Positions 46,894-57,046 of a stretch of DNA of 64,000 bases are shown piece after piece. Where the stretch lies: assembly GCA_003116975.1 (NCBI GenBank), contig BGKB01000045.1, forward strand, positions 310,001 to 374,000, in the 5' to 3' direction. Under the pieces are notes generated by a model, which saw nothing but the letters and a program-made list of their open reading frames with translations, did not search any database and was not told the DNA's origin. Source of the DNA: Aurantiochytrium sp. KH105. Lineage: Eukaryota; Sar; Bigyra; Thraustochytrida; Thraustochytriidae. Positions within the stretch are counted from its first letter, which is position 1. Every line of letters begins with the position of its first letter. The position numbers were made by a program, and so were the translations under genes.

Positions 46894-48630
46894 ATGTGGT
46901 CGGCAGCGGTATCATCGGCAGCGCGCGCGCCGCTGCTATGGCGCGCGCGGGGTGGCAGCGGACTGTGCAGAAGACTTGCTACAAGCAGCACCAGCACCAG
47001 CACCAGTGGCGTCAGCGCAAGCGTGAGCAGCGCTGATGCCGGCAGCGGCGAGGCGCGCAAGCGAGGCAATCCTGCGACGGCACAGCTGCGCGAGTGGGTC
47101 AAGACAGGCAACCGCGAGGAGCTGAGCTTTGAGGACAGCAGGGGCACGCGACAAAAGTTTGGAGAACTCGGTCTCGGTGCGGAAATCACCGAAGCCTTTG
47201 CAGAAATGCGTTTGCGCGAACCGACTGCCATCCAGGAAATGAGCGTTCCCGCACTGCTCAAGCTGGCCAAGGAAAGCGACCAAGAGCCTGATGCGGGAAG
47301 AAACGATATTCGCCACATCCCTTGCGCCGCTATTGCCTCCGAGACGGGCTCTGGCAAAACTTTGGCTTTCCTCGCGCCCGTCATGCAGCGATTGAAAATC
47401 GAAGAACGCATCACAGGCGTAAACGAAAAGCGTGCACGTCCCCGCGCTCTAGTTCTGTCGCCGACCCGTGAACTGTGCGACCAAATTAGCATGGTAGCCC
47501 GAAAAATCTCTCATACTGCAAAATTGCGCGTCGCTTCTCTGACCGGAGGCGTTTCGCAAAAGGCTCAGCGCTACAACGAGTCGCGGCCCCTTGACCTGGT
47601 CGTGTCGACGCCCTCGCGATGCATGTACCTTTGGGATGAACGCCGTTTGTTCTTGGGAGACGTCCGCTACCTCGTCATTGACGAGGCCGACACTGTTTTG
47701 GCCGAAGACGCTGGGTTCCGTAACGAAATCGCGCACCTCATTCGCCTGCTCGCAGAAAAGGCAGATTTGCGCATGATCGTCTTTACCGGAGCCACCGTCA
47801 TTGCTTCGCGCAACAAGGCGAACGCTATGGTGAGAAAACACGCGTACGGGCGTGATGATGCAACCGCTCAGTCTATGCAATGGATGCAAGCTTGCGCAAA
47901 GGCCTTCAAGGGGAACCTGCACGTGTTCCGAAGCCCAGGTCTGGGGGCGCTGAATCCAAATCTGCGCTTTGAGGTTACACCTTGCCCCCAGATCAGCAAG
48001 CACGCATCGCTCGGTAGTGCGATCCAGTCATACATTGAGTCACCCGCCGTTGTCCAGGACGCAAGTCGCCGAGAGACACGAACGATTGTGTTTTGCAACT
48101 CGCTTGCAAGCTGCCGCTCGACCGGCTACTACCTCGAGGGTGAAGAGCACGAATCCGGCTACGCTGTCTTTAGCATCCATGGCGGCATGGGCCCAGAGCT
48201 CCGAGCTTCGCAGTGGGATGCCTTCAACCAGCCCCCGCCATCGTATGCCACCTCGGTACAACATAAGATTCTTCTTTGTACAGACTTGGCTGCGCGGGGC
48301 CTCGACTTCAATGTTGACCATGTCATCATGTTTGATCTCCCTTCAAGCATTTCTGACTTTGTGCATCGCGTCGGCCGAACCGCGCGTGGCATGGGCGAAA
48401 AGGGTCTCGTTACGCTCATTGTCAAAGACACCCACAACGACCGTCGGCTTGCGGACACCCTCATGCAGGCTGTCTTGCCAGCAAAGGAGCGCGCCCGATT
48501 GGCAAACCCCTATACTGCCATACGCTCTCCGGAGGCACCGCCTCCAACGAGTTTTCGACAGCGCAAGGGCACGAACAAGTTTTCTCGCAACAATGCCAAT
48601 TCGAAGAACAACCGGCGCACGCGACGATGA
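46894..48630 (+). CDS. DEAD-box RNA helicase, probably mitochondrial
   Basis: A 578-residue ATP-dependent RNA helicase. The Arg/Ala/Ser-rich N-terminus (MWSAAVSSAARAPLLWRARG) looks like a mitochondrial presequence. Motifs in order: Q motif TAIQEMSVPAL, motif I ASETGSGKT (about residue 150), Ia PTRELCDQI, GG in LTGGVS, Ib STPSR, II DEAD (about 263), III FTGAT instead of SAT, IV IVFCNS, V TDLAARGLDF and VI HRVGRTAR (about 491). All catalytic residues are present; the changed motif III is tolerated in some members. A basic Asn/Arg-rich tail (NNANSKNNRRTRR) ends the protein and may bind RNA. Likely roles are mitochondrial RNA splicing, decay or ribosome assembly. The frame upstream lacks an ATG. 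Confidence 0.94.
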   Translation: MWSAAVSSAARAPLLWRARGGSGLCRRLATSSTSTSTSGVSASVSSADAGSGEARKRGNPATAQLREWVKTGNREELSFEDSRGTRQKFGELGLGAEITEAFAEMRLREPTAIQEMSVPALLKLAKESDQEPDAGRNDIRHIPCAAIASETGSGKTLAFLAPVMQRLKIEERITGVNEKRARPRALVLSPTRELCDQISMVARKISHTAKLRVASLTGGVSQKAQRYNESRPLDLVVSTPSRCMYLWDERRLFLGDVRYLVIDEADTVLAEDAGFRNEIAHLIRLLAEKADLRMIVFTGATVIASRNKANAMVRKHAYGRDDATAQSMQWMQACAKAFKGNLHVFRSPGLGALNPNLRFEVTPCPQISKHASLGSAIQSYIESPAVVQDASRRETRTIVFCNSLASCRSTGYYLEGEEHESGYAVFSIHGGMGPELRASQWDAFNQPPPSYATSVQHKILLCTDLAARGLDFNVDHVIMFDLPSSISDFVHRVGRTARGMGEKGLVTLIVKDTHNDRRLADTLMQAVLPAKERARLANPYTAIRSPEAPPPTSFRQRKGTNKFSRNNANSKNNRRTRR

Positions 48631-49275
48631 ACACTCGATCTCTGATTCGACTGAGTTCTCTCTCTCTCTCTCCTTTCCTTTTGATTTCAAAAAAGAGGCA
48701 TTGCTTGACATTCATCGAAGGCAGCCCCAATCAATCTGTCATTGGTCAAGTAATTGCGGGAGAAGAGGGGGAGTTGTTGGTGATGATGCTTTGGTTTTGT
48801 CTCAATGAAACATATACATGAGACTGTGAAAGATGGACTAGCGTACTTTTTGACCAGGCCAAAGCAAGAACAAGAAAAGGACATCCTTGGTTGCTCGCTC
48901 GGGGATTCGATTGATAGCGACTCGTGGGAAAGGGGAACGGTCTTATGCTTTGAATGATTTGATCTCTTGAACGGGTCTAGTTTCTTTCGCCTGGTCAACG
49001 ACTTGATCATTCAATCGTGATCGTTGCTGACACATGTACAAGGCTCGCAAGTCGAAAACCTGATGGTTCTCACATGAAGAAGAAATTTTGTAATTTGAGA
49101 GTTTGATGATTGACTTGGAAGGGTGAAAGTAATGATGACTGAGTTGAAACAAAAGGAAAAACAAAAGAACAATAACGCAGTGCTCGGCTTTCATGTCACT
49201 TCGCTGAGCCGCTCACTCACAGGCTCACACGCACACAAAAGCTCTCTCCCTCTCTCTTTCAGAGAGAGAGAGTTT
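48631..49275. other. AT-rich convergent intergenic region
   Basis: Between the stops of the DEAD-box and PH-LIM genes. Pyrimidine run TCTCTCTCTCTC near 48657-48671 and AGAGAGAGAG near 49261-49272. I looked here for a continuation of the cut C-terminal PH domain of the PH-LIM gene and found none in any minus frame. Confidence 0.45.
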
Positions 49276-49902
49276 CTAAAGCGAGGGCTTGAGGATACGG
49301 TGGTGAACATCAAGCACGGCCGAATCGGCGCAAAAGGTGACGCGCTTGCTGGGCTTCTTGCCTTTGGTCGTCGACGAGCTGTAGATCGAGAACGAGTCCT
49401 TATCCAGAACACAATACTTGCGCTTCCACGTCGGCGAGCGCGGCTTGCCACTCATGATCTCGATGAAACCTTCGTACGTAAAGTCTCCTGTCTTTTGAAA
49501 GTTTTCGAGCTCAGCCTTGGCTTGGAGGGAGCTGAGCATATCCTTGCGCTGCGCCCGGATCAGCTTGGCCTCCAGCTGCTGGAGATGAATGGCGCTTGCA
49601 ATACGCTGGACCCACTGGTCATGCTCCGACAACGACGAGCTGTACATGGTCAAGAGGTTGCCCGCGCCATCATCGAGTTTGAACGTAAGGCCGTGTGTGA
49701 GGCGAGCCAGCTTGTTGTTGGTCGGCGTCACATTGACCTCGGCCACAAAGGCGATCGCCTTGGGCGGCCGGCGGCGACGAGGAGCATTGATCATTGGCCT
49801 AGACAAAGCCACATGCTCCAGCTTGGGGGAGCTTTCCTCCTCGTCATCGTCGTCTTCAACAACTTCTTTTTTCGCCGAACTCTTTGTCGCATGGACGACC
49901 GG

Positions 49903-49934
<32 letters not shown>

Positions 49935-51336
49935 CTGCATCCTCCTCGTCGCGAGAAACATCCGGAGATTCGTCCTCGTCTTCGTCCTCTTCCTCTTCTT
50001 CAACAGCCTCTTCAATGGCCTCCTCGTCTTCGACTTCTTCTTCGACTTCTTCTTCAACTTCCTCTTCTTCCTCCTCAACCTCGTCCTCCTCAACCTGGCG
50101 TTTCGGGGGCGGGGCAAAGTTGATGAGACGCACCGAAGCCAGCCGCGAGGTAGAGATGCGGCCAGGAACACGCTTGGGCTCCTGCGTAGGAACTTGTTTC
50201 TCCTCCTCCTCTTCGTCATCATTGCCCTCGTTCACCTCCTCGGTGACGGGCTGCATCTTGTCGAGAGGCTTGGCTACATCCTTTTGGCGACCTGACATGC
50301 GCCGCATCGCTGTCGAGGCCATGGCCTTGAGGGACTTGCGGCGCGATATGCGCTGCTCCTGAGGCTTGCTGGCCGGCTCCTTCTTGGCGCTTGTTCGCAG
50401 TGCCGCCAGATAATGCTTGCGACAAAAGAGGTCGTCGCCAATGCGGGAAAAGCTGCTTTGCGTCAAGCGCTCGCCGCACTTGGAGCACGCAAAGCAGCCC
50501 TTGTGCATCTTCTTACCTTCGACCGTGACGAGGTCAAAAGCGAAGACCTTCTTGTTACACACCACGCACATGGGCGCCGACGTGGCGAACGAAACGTTGC
50601 CATCGAGCTTTTCCTGGATGCGCTCCGCAGCCGTCTTTTTCAGGACGAATGTGGGTGGACGCACGTTCAGCGGGTCATTTCTCTTGATCCAGCTGCCAGC
50701 GTCCCTGCCCCCTCGTGTCGGTTCTTCTGCAGCAACGTTGGTGTCGCCGTCGTCCTCTGCGTCCTCGCTGGCGTCGCCGCCTTCGTTGTCGGGCGCGGGC
50801 TCGAGCGACTTTTGTGACTTCTTCTTCTTCAACTGTTTTGCCCAAGGCGGGGGCGTCGATTTCTCGGCGGCCTTTGCAGCAGGCTTGTTAATGCTGTCAA
50901 TGATTGCCTCGAGGTTATCGGGTGCGGAATCCTCGGCGCCGAAGCGCTTCGTCAAGATCGCCATAGATGAGGCGCGCGTCGAGGCCACATGCTTGCGGTT
51001 TTCTGGATGAGTGTCCTGGCCAGCGCCGGCACGCAGCGCCTCGATCCAATCTCTCTTTTCCGCCTCTCCGGACGCTGCGAGCTGAAGCTCGAGGCCCTCG
51101 GAGACCACCTTGAAGAGGAACTTCTTCAGTCCAAAAGGAGGTGCGAGAATCTGCGTGTCGCTATCGAGCAAGACCTCGCCTTCGACTGCGCCGCGGTCGT
51201 CGTCCTCGTTGTCCTCGTCAGTGACGCCATACCACTGCAGCTTGCCACGGAGCACCTCGACGACGCGCATGCCCCAGGGGCCGCTCGCAAGCTGTACCTC
51301 GAGCAGCCCATCGTGCAAAAGGTCCTTCTTGCCCAT
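49276..51336 (-). CDS. PH and LIM domain protein
   Basis: A 686-residue cytoskeletal/membrane adaptor. Residues about 5-115 form a PH domain (LLHDGLLEVQLASGPWGMRV ... AASGEAEKRDWIEALRAG). Residues about 250-308 form one LIM zinc-binding domain with ligands C-x2-C (CVVC), H-x2-C (HKGC), C-x2-C (CSKC) and a final C/H (FCRKH). Residues about 380-510 are acidic with poly-Glu runs. A stretch with LTFKLDDGAGNLLTMYSSSL, SEHDQWVQRIASAI looks like the second half of a PH domain. The last 60 residues (YEGFIEIMSGKP, TWKRKYCVLDKDSFSIY) look like the first half of another, cut by the stop. The first in-frame ATG is 51336; the frame upstream lacks ATG. Confidence 0.88.
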
Positions 51337-51652
51337 CTTCTTCTCGGCCGCCTTGCCAGCCAGAACCGAGGGCTCGATGCGGCTTTGTTCGCCTTTGGCG
51401 CCCTGCGCCTTTTCTGCCCCCTGCTCTCCGTCCCCGCGGGGCCCTCTCCTTCCCTCCCCTCCCTCCCTCGCTCGCGCCCGTTGTGGCGCGCGCCAAAGCT
51501 GCGAGCGAGCGAGTGAGCGAGCGCGTGCCGCACACGAGCAGGCAAGATGAAGATGGCAAAAGCAGGCACGCCCTGCCAAGCGAGCGTGCGTGCGTGCGTG
51601 CGTGCGTGCGAGTCTCGCTCTGCCGCGCGGGCGGGTCGATTCGGACCGGATC

Positions 51653-51725
51653 GGGTCGCGTCGGGTCGGGTCGCGTCGCGTCGCGTCGCGTCGCGTCGAG
51701 TCGAGTCGGGCCGGGTCGCGTCGAG
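51653..51725. repeat. GTCGC/GTCGG pentanucleotide tract
   Basis: About fourteen imperfect 5-bp units. The minus strand reads as Arg/Asp/Thr repeats, which explains an apparent ORF there. Confidence 0.88.
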
Positions 51726-51996
51726 TGGTCGAGTTGGGTTTGCGCGCGCTCGGAAGGGGCGTGCAAGGTGGACTATGGTTTGCGATAGATAGCCACTACG
51801 CTCGCGCTCGGGACCGTACAAGAAGTAGAAGTTAAAGGGAAGAAAGATGCCGGGCGGGGCGTGAGTGTGCACGCGCGGCACGTGTCTACGCATCAAGGAG
51901 GAGGCAGCTGCAGCAGCGGCGGGTCTGTTCTGCCGATGGTGACGGCGCAGAGAAGAAAGTAGACCTAGCGCTGCCATCACGGCTGCTGCTGGGGCG

Positions 51997-52073
<77 letters not shown>

Positions 52074-52099
52074 ACGAGCAAGCAAGCAAACGAGCAAGT
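51997..52099. repeat. (AGCA)n long tetranucleotide microsatellite
   Basis: About 19 perfect units to 52073, then units interrupted by AACG to 52099. It is the longest of three (CAAG)-type tracts in the window. Confidence 0.96.
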
Positions 52100-52284
52100 A
52101 AACGAACACACTCATCTTGTTCAAGTTTCTTCGACCATTGCATAGTGGCTAGGTGAATGGTGGGCGCTACAAAGGCCACGGTTTGATTGTTTGTTTGTCC
52201 GCTGCGGTCCGTCGATGGCACTCGTGGACGCCACTCCTGTGGCACCTCATCATCGACTGACCGACGGTGTGCGCACTTTGATTT

Positions 52285-53703
52285 TTAGGACGCAGCTTGG
52301 GGATTTGCGATTGAAGGAGGCTGAAAGAGCGAACGCAGCATGGCAGAGGCCTCGGAGGCTAGACGGCTCTCGGGCGCGAATCGAGGAATAGACTTGAGGA
52401 GCGCGCGAGCACGGTCGAGGTCCTGGCCCACGCCGCGGCCGTTCGCGTAGCAAATGGCTACCAGAAAGCTGCCGCGCAAATCGCCCGTCGCGGCAAGGCG
52501 CTCCCAAATCTTAAATGCAGCGTCCTCGGCAGGTGTGCCATGACAATCCGGCGCCGTCCCTTGCGCGTACATGTGGCCAAGGTTGATCATGGCTTCAGGC
52601 TGCGCACAATCTGCAGCCTTGCGCCACCACGAGAAAGACTTGGCGTGATCCTGGAAGCGAGCGCGCTCTTGCGCTGGAAACGGGGCAAACTTGCCCGTGT
52701 GGATCATACCCAGGTTCACTTGGGCGTCCAAGAGTCCAAAGGCGGCGGCATCTTTGTACAAGGCAGCCACGAGGTCTGGGTCGAGATGTTTTCGCAATTC
52801 TGGCACGTCGAACTCGTCCGGAAAACTGAGTCCGGAGGCAAGGAGCGACTTGGCAAGGTGATCATACGGAGCGGCGCGCTGCAACCACATAATGCCTCGA
52901 CAAAACTTGCTGGCACTCACTTTCTTGTTCTTGGGCACACTCTGGCTCGTAAACGTTCGAATGGCCTGCTCGCGGTGAGCCACTGGATTGTCCAAGGATG
53001 AAGCCCTCTGGATACGTTCAAACTCCCAAGCTCCCCAGGACGCGGTCGGATCCGTGCCCAGACTTACATGCTTGGACCCGTACCCACCCAGGCTGTCGTC
53101 ACTGTCGTCAACACCATCTGCAAACTTGATGAGATTTGAACTGAAGAGCGTAACCACGCAAAGGAGTCGCGAGCAGCCAAGTCGGTCAAGACCCGCGTGG
53201 AAGCGTTCTGGCGATAGTCCAAGCTTTGTTCGCGCATAGCTCGCGATCATCACCAGCTGCGGTTGCGCGCCCAAGGTTCGCACGTGCGCCGATTCGTTCT
53301 TAGCGTCACGGATGCGCGCACTCATAACCTCATTCCACTCTTCCGAGAAGTGCTCCTCGAGCTGTGCCGCAGCGACTTCGTTCAGCATTGCCAAAAATTC
53401 TGTAGTTTGATGTTGCGAGGACACCATGCTTAGTTGCACGATCGATCTCGCATCCAGAAATTGGCTCACGGCGCGGAGACTTTCCAGGGGCAGCTTTGCC
53501 AGCGCGTCTGAAGCTGCCGAGAGCTGGCCTCTGAGCATATCGGTATCCGGCTGCGAATGCGGCAGCATTTCAGAATTTGACGAGGGAGTTTTCAAATCTG
53601 GGGCTCGTCGCTGCCTGCGTTTTTCCTGTGCGGATGCGGGGCCGCTTCTTCGTCGGCGTTGCGTCTTGGCGAGACGCCTTGGGCCTGAGCGTTGCCTTGC
53701 CAT
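52285..53703 (-). CDS. F-box-like protein with Sel1 repeats
   Basis: A 472-residue protein. A basic N-terminus (RQRSGPRRLAKTQRRRRSG) may be a nuclear signal. Residues about 68-110 resemble an F-box (LAKLPLESLRAVSQFLDARS, IVQLSMVSSQ). The C-terminal half has at least three Sel1-type TPR-like repeats: AAAFGLLDAQVNLGMIHTGK, WRKAADCAQPEAMINLGHMY and ERLAATGDLRGSFLVAICYA with NGRGVGQDL. Such combinations act as substrate adaptors of SCF ubiquitin ligases or as signalling scaffolds (family knowledge). The middle is not recognised. The ATG at 53703 opens the frame. Confidence 0.8.
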   Translation of the reverse strand: MARQRSGPRRLAKTQRRRRSGPASAQEKRRQRRAPDLKTPSSNSEMLPHSQPDTDMLRGQLSAASDALAKLPLESLRAVSQFLDARSIVQLSMVSSQHQTTEFLAMLNEVAAAQLEEHFSEEWNEVMSARIRDAKNESAHVRTLGAQPQLVMIASYARTKLGLSPERFHAGLDRLGCSRLLCVVTLFSSNLIKFADGVDDSDDSLGGYGSKHVSLGTDPTASWGAWEFERIQRASSLDNPVAHREQAIRTFTSQSVPKNKKVSASKFCRGIMWLQRAAPYDHLAKSLLASGLSFPDEFDVPELRKHLDPDLVAALYKDAAAFGLLDAQVNLGMIHTGKFAPFPAQERARFQDHAKSFSWWRKAADCAQPEAMINLGHMYAQGTAPDCHGTPAEDAAFKIWERLAATGDLRGSFLVAICYANGRGVGQDLDRARALLKSIPRFAPESRLASEASAMLRSLFQPPSIANPQAAS

Positions 53704-54110
53704 GGCGTTCTCCCTCCTTTTCAAGAAACTTGTCTCCAGTCAGTGGTTGATAGATTCTGGCGTGGCGCTGCGCTGCGTTGCGTTCCGCTGCGGGGCAAAT
53801 CAACGAAATGCGAGAGGCCGCGTATGTCGATGGAGGTTGCGCTGCTCGCTGCGTATCGTGAAGATTAAGCTCGCAGTTTCGCTCACGCCCGCGCTCGCCT
53901 CGTCGCAGTCCGCGTCAATCCGCGATGCCTTGCGACGTCGTTTTAAAATATGGATCTCGCAAATTTGATTTGAGGGTTTGAAAATCGTCCTTGGGTTATC
54001 ACCTTAATTTTCTTCTTTTCTTTCTTTTTTACTACAAATCCGATGTCCTCAAAGCTGGGTTCTCTACACTTCTCTGACTGGCCTACAAAATAGACGAGAA
54101 AATGCGAGTG
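53704..54110. other. Intergenic region between Sel1 and NTF2-like genes
   Basis: Both genes are on the minus strand. AT-rich sequence at about 53940-54060 is probably the 3' end of the NTF2-like gene; GC-rich sequence near 53760-53930 is the Sel1 promoter side. Nothing specific is seen. Confidence 0.4.
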
Positions 54111-54728
54111 TCAGCTAGATTCCTCCTTTTGGGGCTCGTCTGCGGTGGCGTTATCAAGCAGCGCCAAACCGGTGTAGTCGGTGGAAGAGTCCATGGTAAT
54201 GGAGACAAAGGCAAAGACCTCCTTGTCGCTGACAAAGTGCTCTTGCACGAAGCGATAGCCCTTGGCAGGGCATCGATAGGTGACGGAGGCAATGTGCTTG
54301 GGATCGTCAAAGTAGCAAGCGACGAGTTTGGCCTCGGCGACGCTCGTGTCGTGCGAGGCAAGATCGGCGGCCTCTTCCATTGCGGCGCGCTCCGTGTCAT
54401 CGATGGCGTTCTTTTCCTCGTTGCCATTTTCAGCGCCGTCCTTTCCTGCTACATCTGCGCCTTCCTTTTGCTTCTCGGCCTCCTTTTCCTTTTCCTCATC
54501 AACCCCGAGATCCACGCGGAATGCTGGCACGGTCTGGATATAGAGATTGAAGAAGCCTTCGAGCTGCTTCTTGCCCTTAAACACAACCGGTCTGCGGTCC
54601 TGCACATTGTAGAACATCAAAGTCGCGTCGTCCGCAAAGGTGGCTACGATCGCAGCCACGTCCCTCTTCTCTAGTGCATCCCTATGCGCCAGGATCCGCG
54701 AGCGCAGCGACGACGGCTTCGCGCCCAT
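54111..54728 (-). CDS. NTF2/SnoaL-like fold protein
   Basis: A 205-residue protein. The first 75 residues match the start of the NTF2-like cone: ILAHRDALEKRDVAAIVATF, ADDATLMFYNVQDRRPVVFK and GKKQLEGFFNLYIQTVPAF. The final 70 residues supply the remaining strands (KLVACYFDDPKHIASVTYRC, FVQEHFVSDKEVFAFVSITM). In between is a charged insertion of about 50 residues rich in Glu, Lys and Ala. NTF2-like domains bind small ligands or proteins; the reaction here, if any, is unknown. It is divergent from POLE2, 563 bp apart. Confidence 0.7.
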   Translation of the reverse strand: MGAKPSSLRSRILAHRDALEKRDVAAIVATFADDATLMFYNVQDRRPVVFKGKKQLEGFFNLYIQTVPAFRVDLGVDEEKEKEAEKQKEGADVAGKDGAENGNEEKNAIDDTERAAMEEAADLASHDTSVAEAKLVACYFDDPKHIASVTYRCPAKGYRFVQEHFVSDKEVFAFVSITMDSSTDYTGLALLDNATADEPQKEESS

Positions 54729-55291
54729 TTTGGATCACGTGCTTGACTCTTTTTGGCTCGCACGAACACCCCGCACACACTGCTGGGGAGCGAGCGCCAG
54801 CGAGAAGGAGACGCAGACGCGGGGCCTGGGTCGCTCGTCACGACTTTCGGTGGTGTCCCTTTGCGCGTATACGCGGCGCACGAAAGCAAGCCAAGCCGAG
54901 CCAAGCCAAGGGGCCCCAGGGGATTCGCTCGATCTCTGAAATTGGTGGGGTCCAACCGTTATGGACGTTTTCGAAACGGTATCATCAGTGGCGGTTGCGC
55001 AACGCTTTTCTAAGGACTTAACGACCACCATACCGTGACGACCCGGCGGAGGAGCAAGTTGAAGCAAAACAGGTCGAGACCAACTCGAGGCAGACGCAAA
55101 GCAAAGCAAAACAGAACAAACCTGCGGGCAGCGAGCGCGCTCAGAGCGAGACCGTTTCTGCGAGGGAGGGAGGGACGAACGGGCCTGCAGCGGTTGGCTC
55201 GCTCGAGACAGAAGCGCGACCTTGATATCCATCCCGTTGGAAAGCAGCCGCCTCGAGAGCGAGCGAGAAGCAAGAACAAACGACAGGCAAG
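54729..55291. promoter_or_regulatory. Divergent promoter region of NTF2-like and POLE2 genes
   Basis: A 563-bp interval between divergent starts. AGCCAAGCCGAGCCAAGCC repeats occur near 54889-54908 and AAGCAAAGCAAAAC near 55096. No coding content. Confidence 0.4.
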
Positions 55292-57046
55292 ATGCCGAGC
55301 GCTGCGGCCCTCAAGCGGTCGGTGCAGCGCGAGTTCCGTCTGAGTGGTCTCACTGTTCGACCGGAAGCCGTGCACGCACTGGAATCTGTCCTACGGCGCG
55401 AGGAGAATGCCAAAGAGTCCCTCCGCATCATCATGGACGCTATCAAGGCTCGCAGCAAAGCAGGGCAACCTGTGGACCGCGATCTCGTGAGGGAAGTCGT
55501 ACGCGAACTCTCGCAGGAAGACGCCGAAATGGAGCAGTCCAATCTCGAGGTTGTCGACGCCTTTGACATGCCCAAATTTCGATGGAATACCACGCGTCGC
55601 GTCTTTTACGAAGCGCCTGCCGAGGTCAGCGCCAAGGCGCACATTGCTGCGCTTCAAGATCGTCTCACCGTCATCAAACAGAGGCTGCTACGTAACCCAT
55701 CCTTTGCACCTCCCGTCGCCGGTGTTGCCGTTCTTGGTTCTCAAGCCACGCCAGACCGCCAAGGCGGCGAAACGGGCCCCCAACAACGTCGTCGTCATCG
55801 CGTGCAAGCCGATGCTCGTCACCCTGGGGGAAACAGCGACGGCAGTCACATTCAGCTTACACAGATTGAAAGCCTTGCCGCGTCGGCAGGAACCGAGAGC
55901 TGCGTGCTAGGCATGCTGACGCGCAATAGCGATGGAAGACTTTGTCTTGAAGATGCAAATGGCAAGGTCGAGCTGGACGTCTCAGACGCCAGCACGGGCG
56001 CCGGTCTCCTCACCGAGGGCAGCATCGTTCTCGTTGAGGGCGAGCTTCGGGACGGGGTGCTCGTGGCGGACAATATCATGTTTCCGCCCATGGAGGAGCG
56101 TCAAGCTTCCATGGCTGCGCACGGGAACCTCGACTTTGTACGAGGAGGCGATCCTCATTCCGAAAGCGCACTGGAAAGCATGGTCCGTCTGGAGGCTGCC
56201 CGCGAGGATGCCGCCTTTGTGATCGTGTCAGAAGTCCATCTCGACGATCCAACCGTCTTGGCCAACTTGCGTCGCATGCTGCAAACCTACGAGGAGCTCG
56301 ACGACGAGGACTTGCCAACGCTGTTTGCCCTCATGGGGAACTTTTGCTCGCTTCCGTTCGGCGAAGGAGATGGCCAGTGCGGCGCCAAAGGATACAAGGC
56401 TCTTATGCGCACACTCGGGGGTCTATTGGCTGAGGCACCACGCCTCTTGAGCCATGCTACTTTTGTCATCATACCGGGACCGCGCGACCCCGTTGCCAAT
56501 GCGGGTAGCCTTCCACAGCATGCTCTTCCCACCTTTTTTTCCCGAGAGCTTCTCGAAGCAATGGCGACCTCGGCAGATGGGCAGCCACGAGTCCGATTTG
56601 GCACCAACCCATGCCGGGTCATGTACCTCACGCAAGAGATTGTACTTTTCCGGGAGGAGATGCTTCGTAAAATGCGTCGGTTCTGTGTTCGAAAGCCTGA
56701 CGAGTCGCAGAGACCCATGGTGGAGCACCAAGCCCGGACCTTTTTGCAGCAGGCCCATCTCTGTCCCCTCCCAGTACATGCGAGACCCATCCTTCATGCC
56801 TATGACCATGCTCTCCGCCTTTATCCAGCGCCCACCACTCTTGTCGTTGCAGAGACCTCGGCGCAGGCGGTCACCAAGTACGAAGGCTCAACAGTTTTAA
56901 ACCCTGGATCCTTTGCTCTCGACTCCTCCTTCGTCTTCTACTCTCCCTCAAGCAAGTCTGCACAATTTTCAAGAGTTCAGGATGTTGTTCCTGACGTCGA
57001 CGAAGTCCAAGGCGAAGGCGACAATGCAATGGAGCAAGACACGTAA
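55292..57046 (+). CDS. POLE2: DNA polymerase epsilon subunit B
   Basis: A 584-residue regulatory subunit of the leading-strand replicase Pol epsilon. The N-terminal helical domain (residues 1-75) is followed by EVVDAFDMPKFRWNTTRRVF, the family's I/VDAFxxPxxxYN link. An OB fold lies near residues 185-270 (LTQIESL, LGMLTRNSDGRLCLEDANGK, VELDVSDA, GSIVLVEGEL). The calcineurin-like phosphoesterase fold, inactive in this family, spans about 300-560, with FVIVSEVHLDDPTVLANLRR, FALMGNFCS, FVIIPGPRDPVAN, LPTFFSRELLE and the C-terminal LYPAPTTLVVAE and NPGSF. Length is near the usual 527-690. A 45-residue polar insert near 150-185 separates the first two regions. It is convergent with the channel gene. 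Confidence 0.93.
   Translation: MPSAAALKRSVQREFRLSGLTVRPEAVHALESVLRREENAKESLRIIMDAIKARSKAGQPVDRDLVREVVRELSQEDAEMEQSNLEVVDAFDMPKFRWNTTRRVFYEAPAEVSAKAHIAALQDRLTVIKQRLLRNPSFAPPVAGVAVLGSQATPDRQGGETGPQQRRRHRVQADARHPGGNSDGSHIQLTQIESLAASAGTESCVLGMLTRNSDGRLCLEDANGKVELDVSDASTGAGLLTEGSIVLVEGELRDGVLVADNIMFPPMEERQASMAAHGNLDFVRGGDPHSESALESMVRLEAAREDAAFVIVSEVHLDDPTVLANLRRMLQTYEELDDEDLPTLFALMGNFCSLPFGEGDGQCGAKGYKALMRTLGGLLAEAPRLLSHATFVIIPGPRDPVANAGSLPQHALPTFFSRELLEAMATSADGQPRVRFGTNPCRVMYLTQEIVLFREEMLRKMRRFCVRKPDESQRPMVEHQARTFLQQAHLCPLPVHARPILHAYDHALRLYPAPTTLVVAETSAQAVTKYEGSTVLNPGSFALDSSFVFYSPSSKSAQFSRVQDVVPDVDEVQGEGDNAMEQDT

Larger units (their letters stand above)
51337..52284. other. Repeat-rich intergenic region
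   Basis: Both neighbours are minus strand. Contents from left: (GTGC)n at about 51585-51609, a GTCGC/GTCGG pentanucleotide tract at about 51653-51725, and a long (AGCA)n tract at 51997-52099. No gene; the ORFs crossing it are repeat translations. Confidence 0.6.

Noticed and set aside
49589..50362. Ser-rich plus-strand ORF
   Set aside because: It is the antisense of the poly-Glu/Asp coding stretch of the PH-LIM gene.
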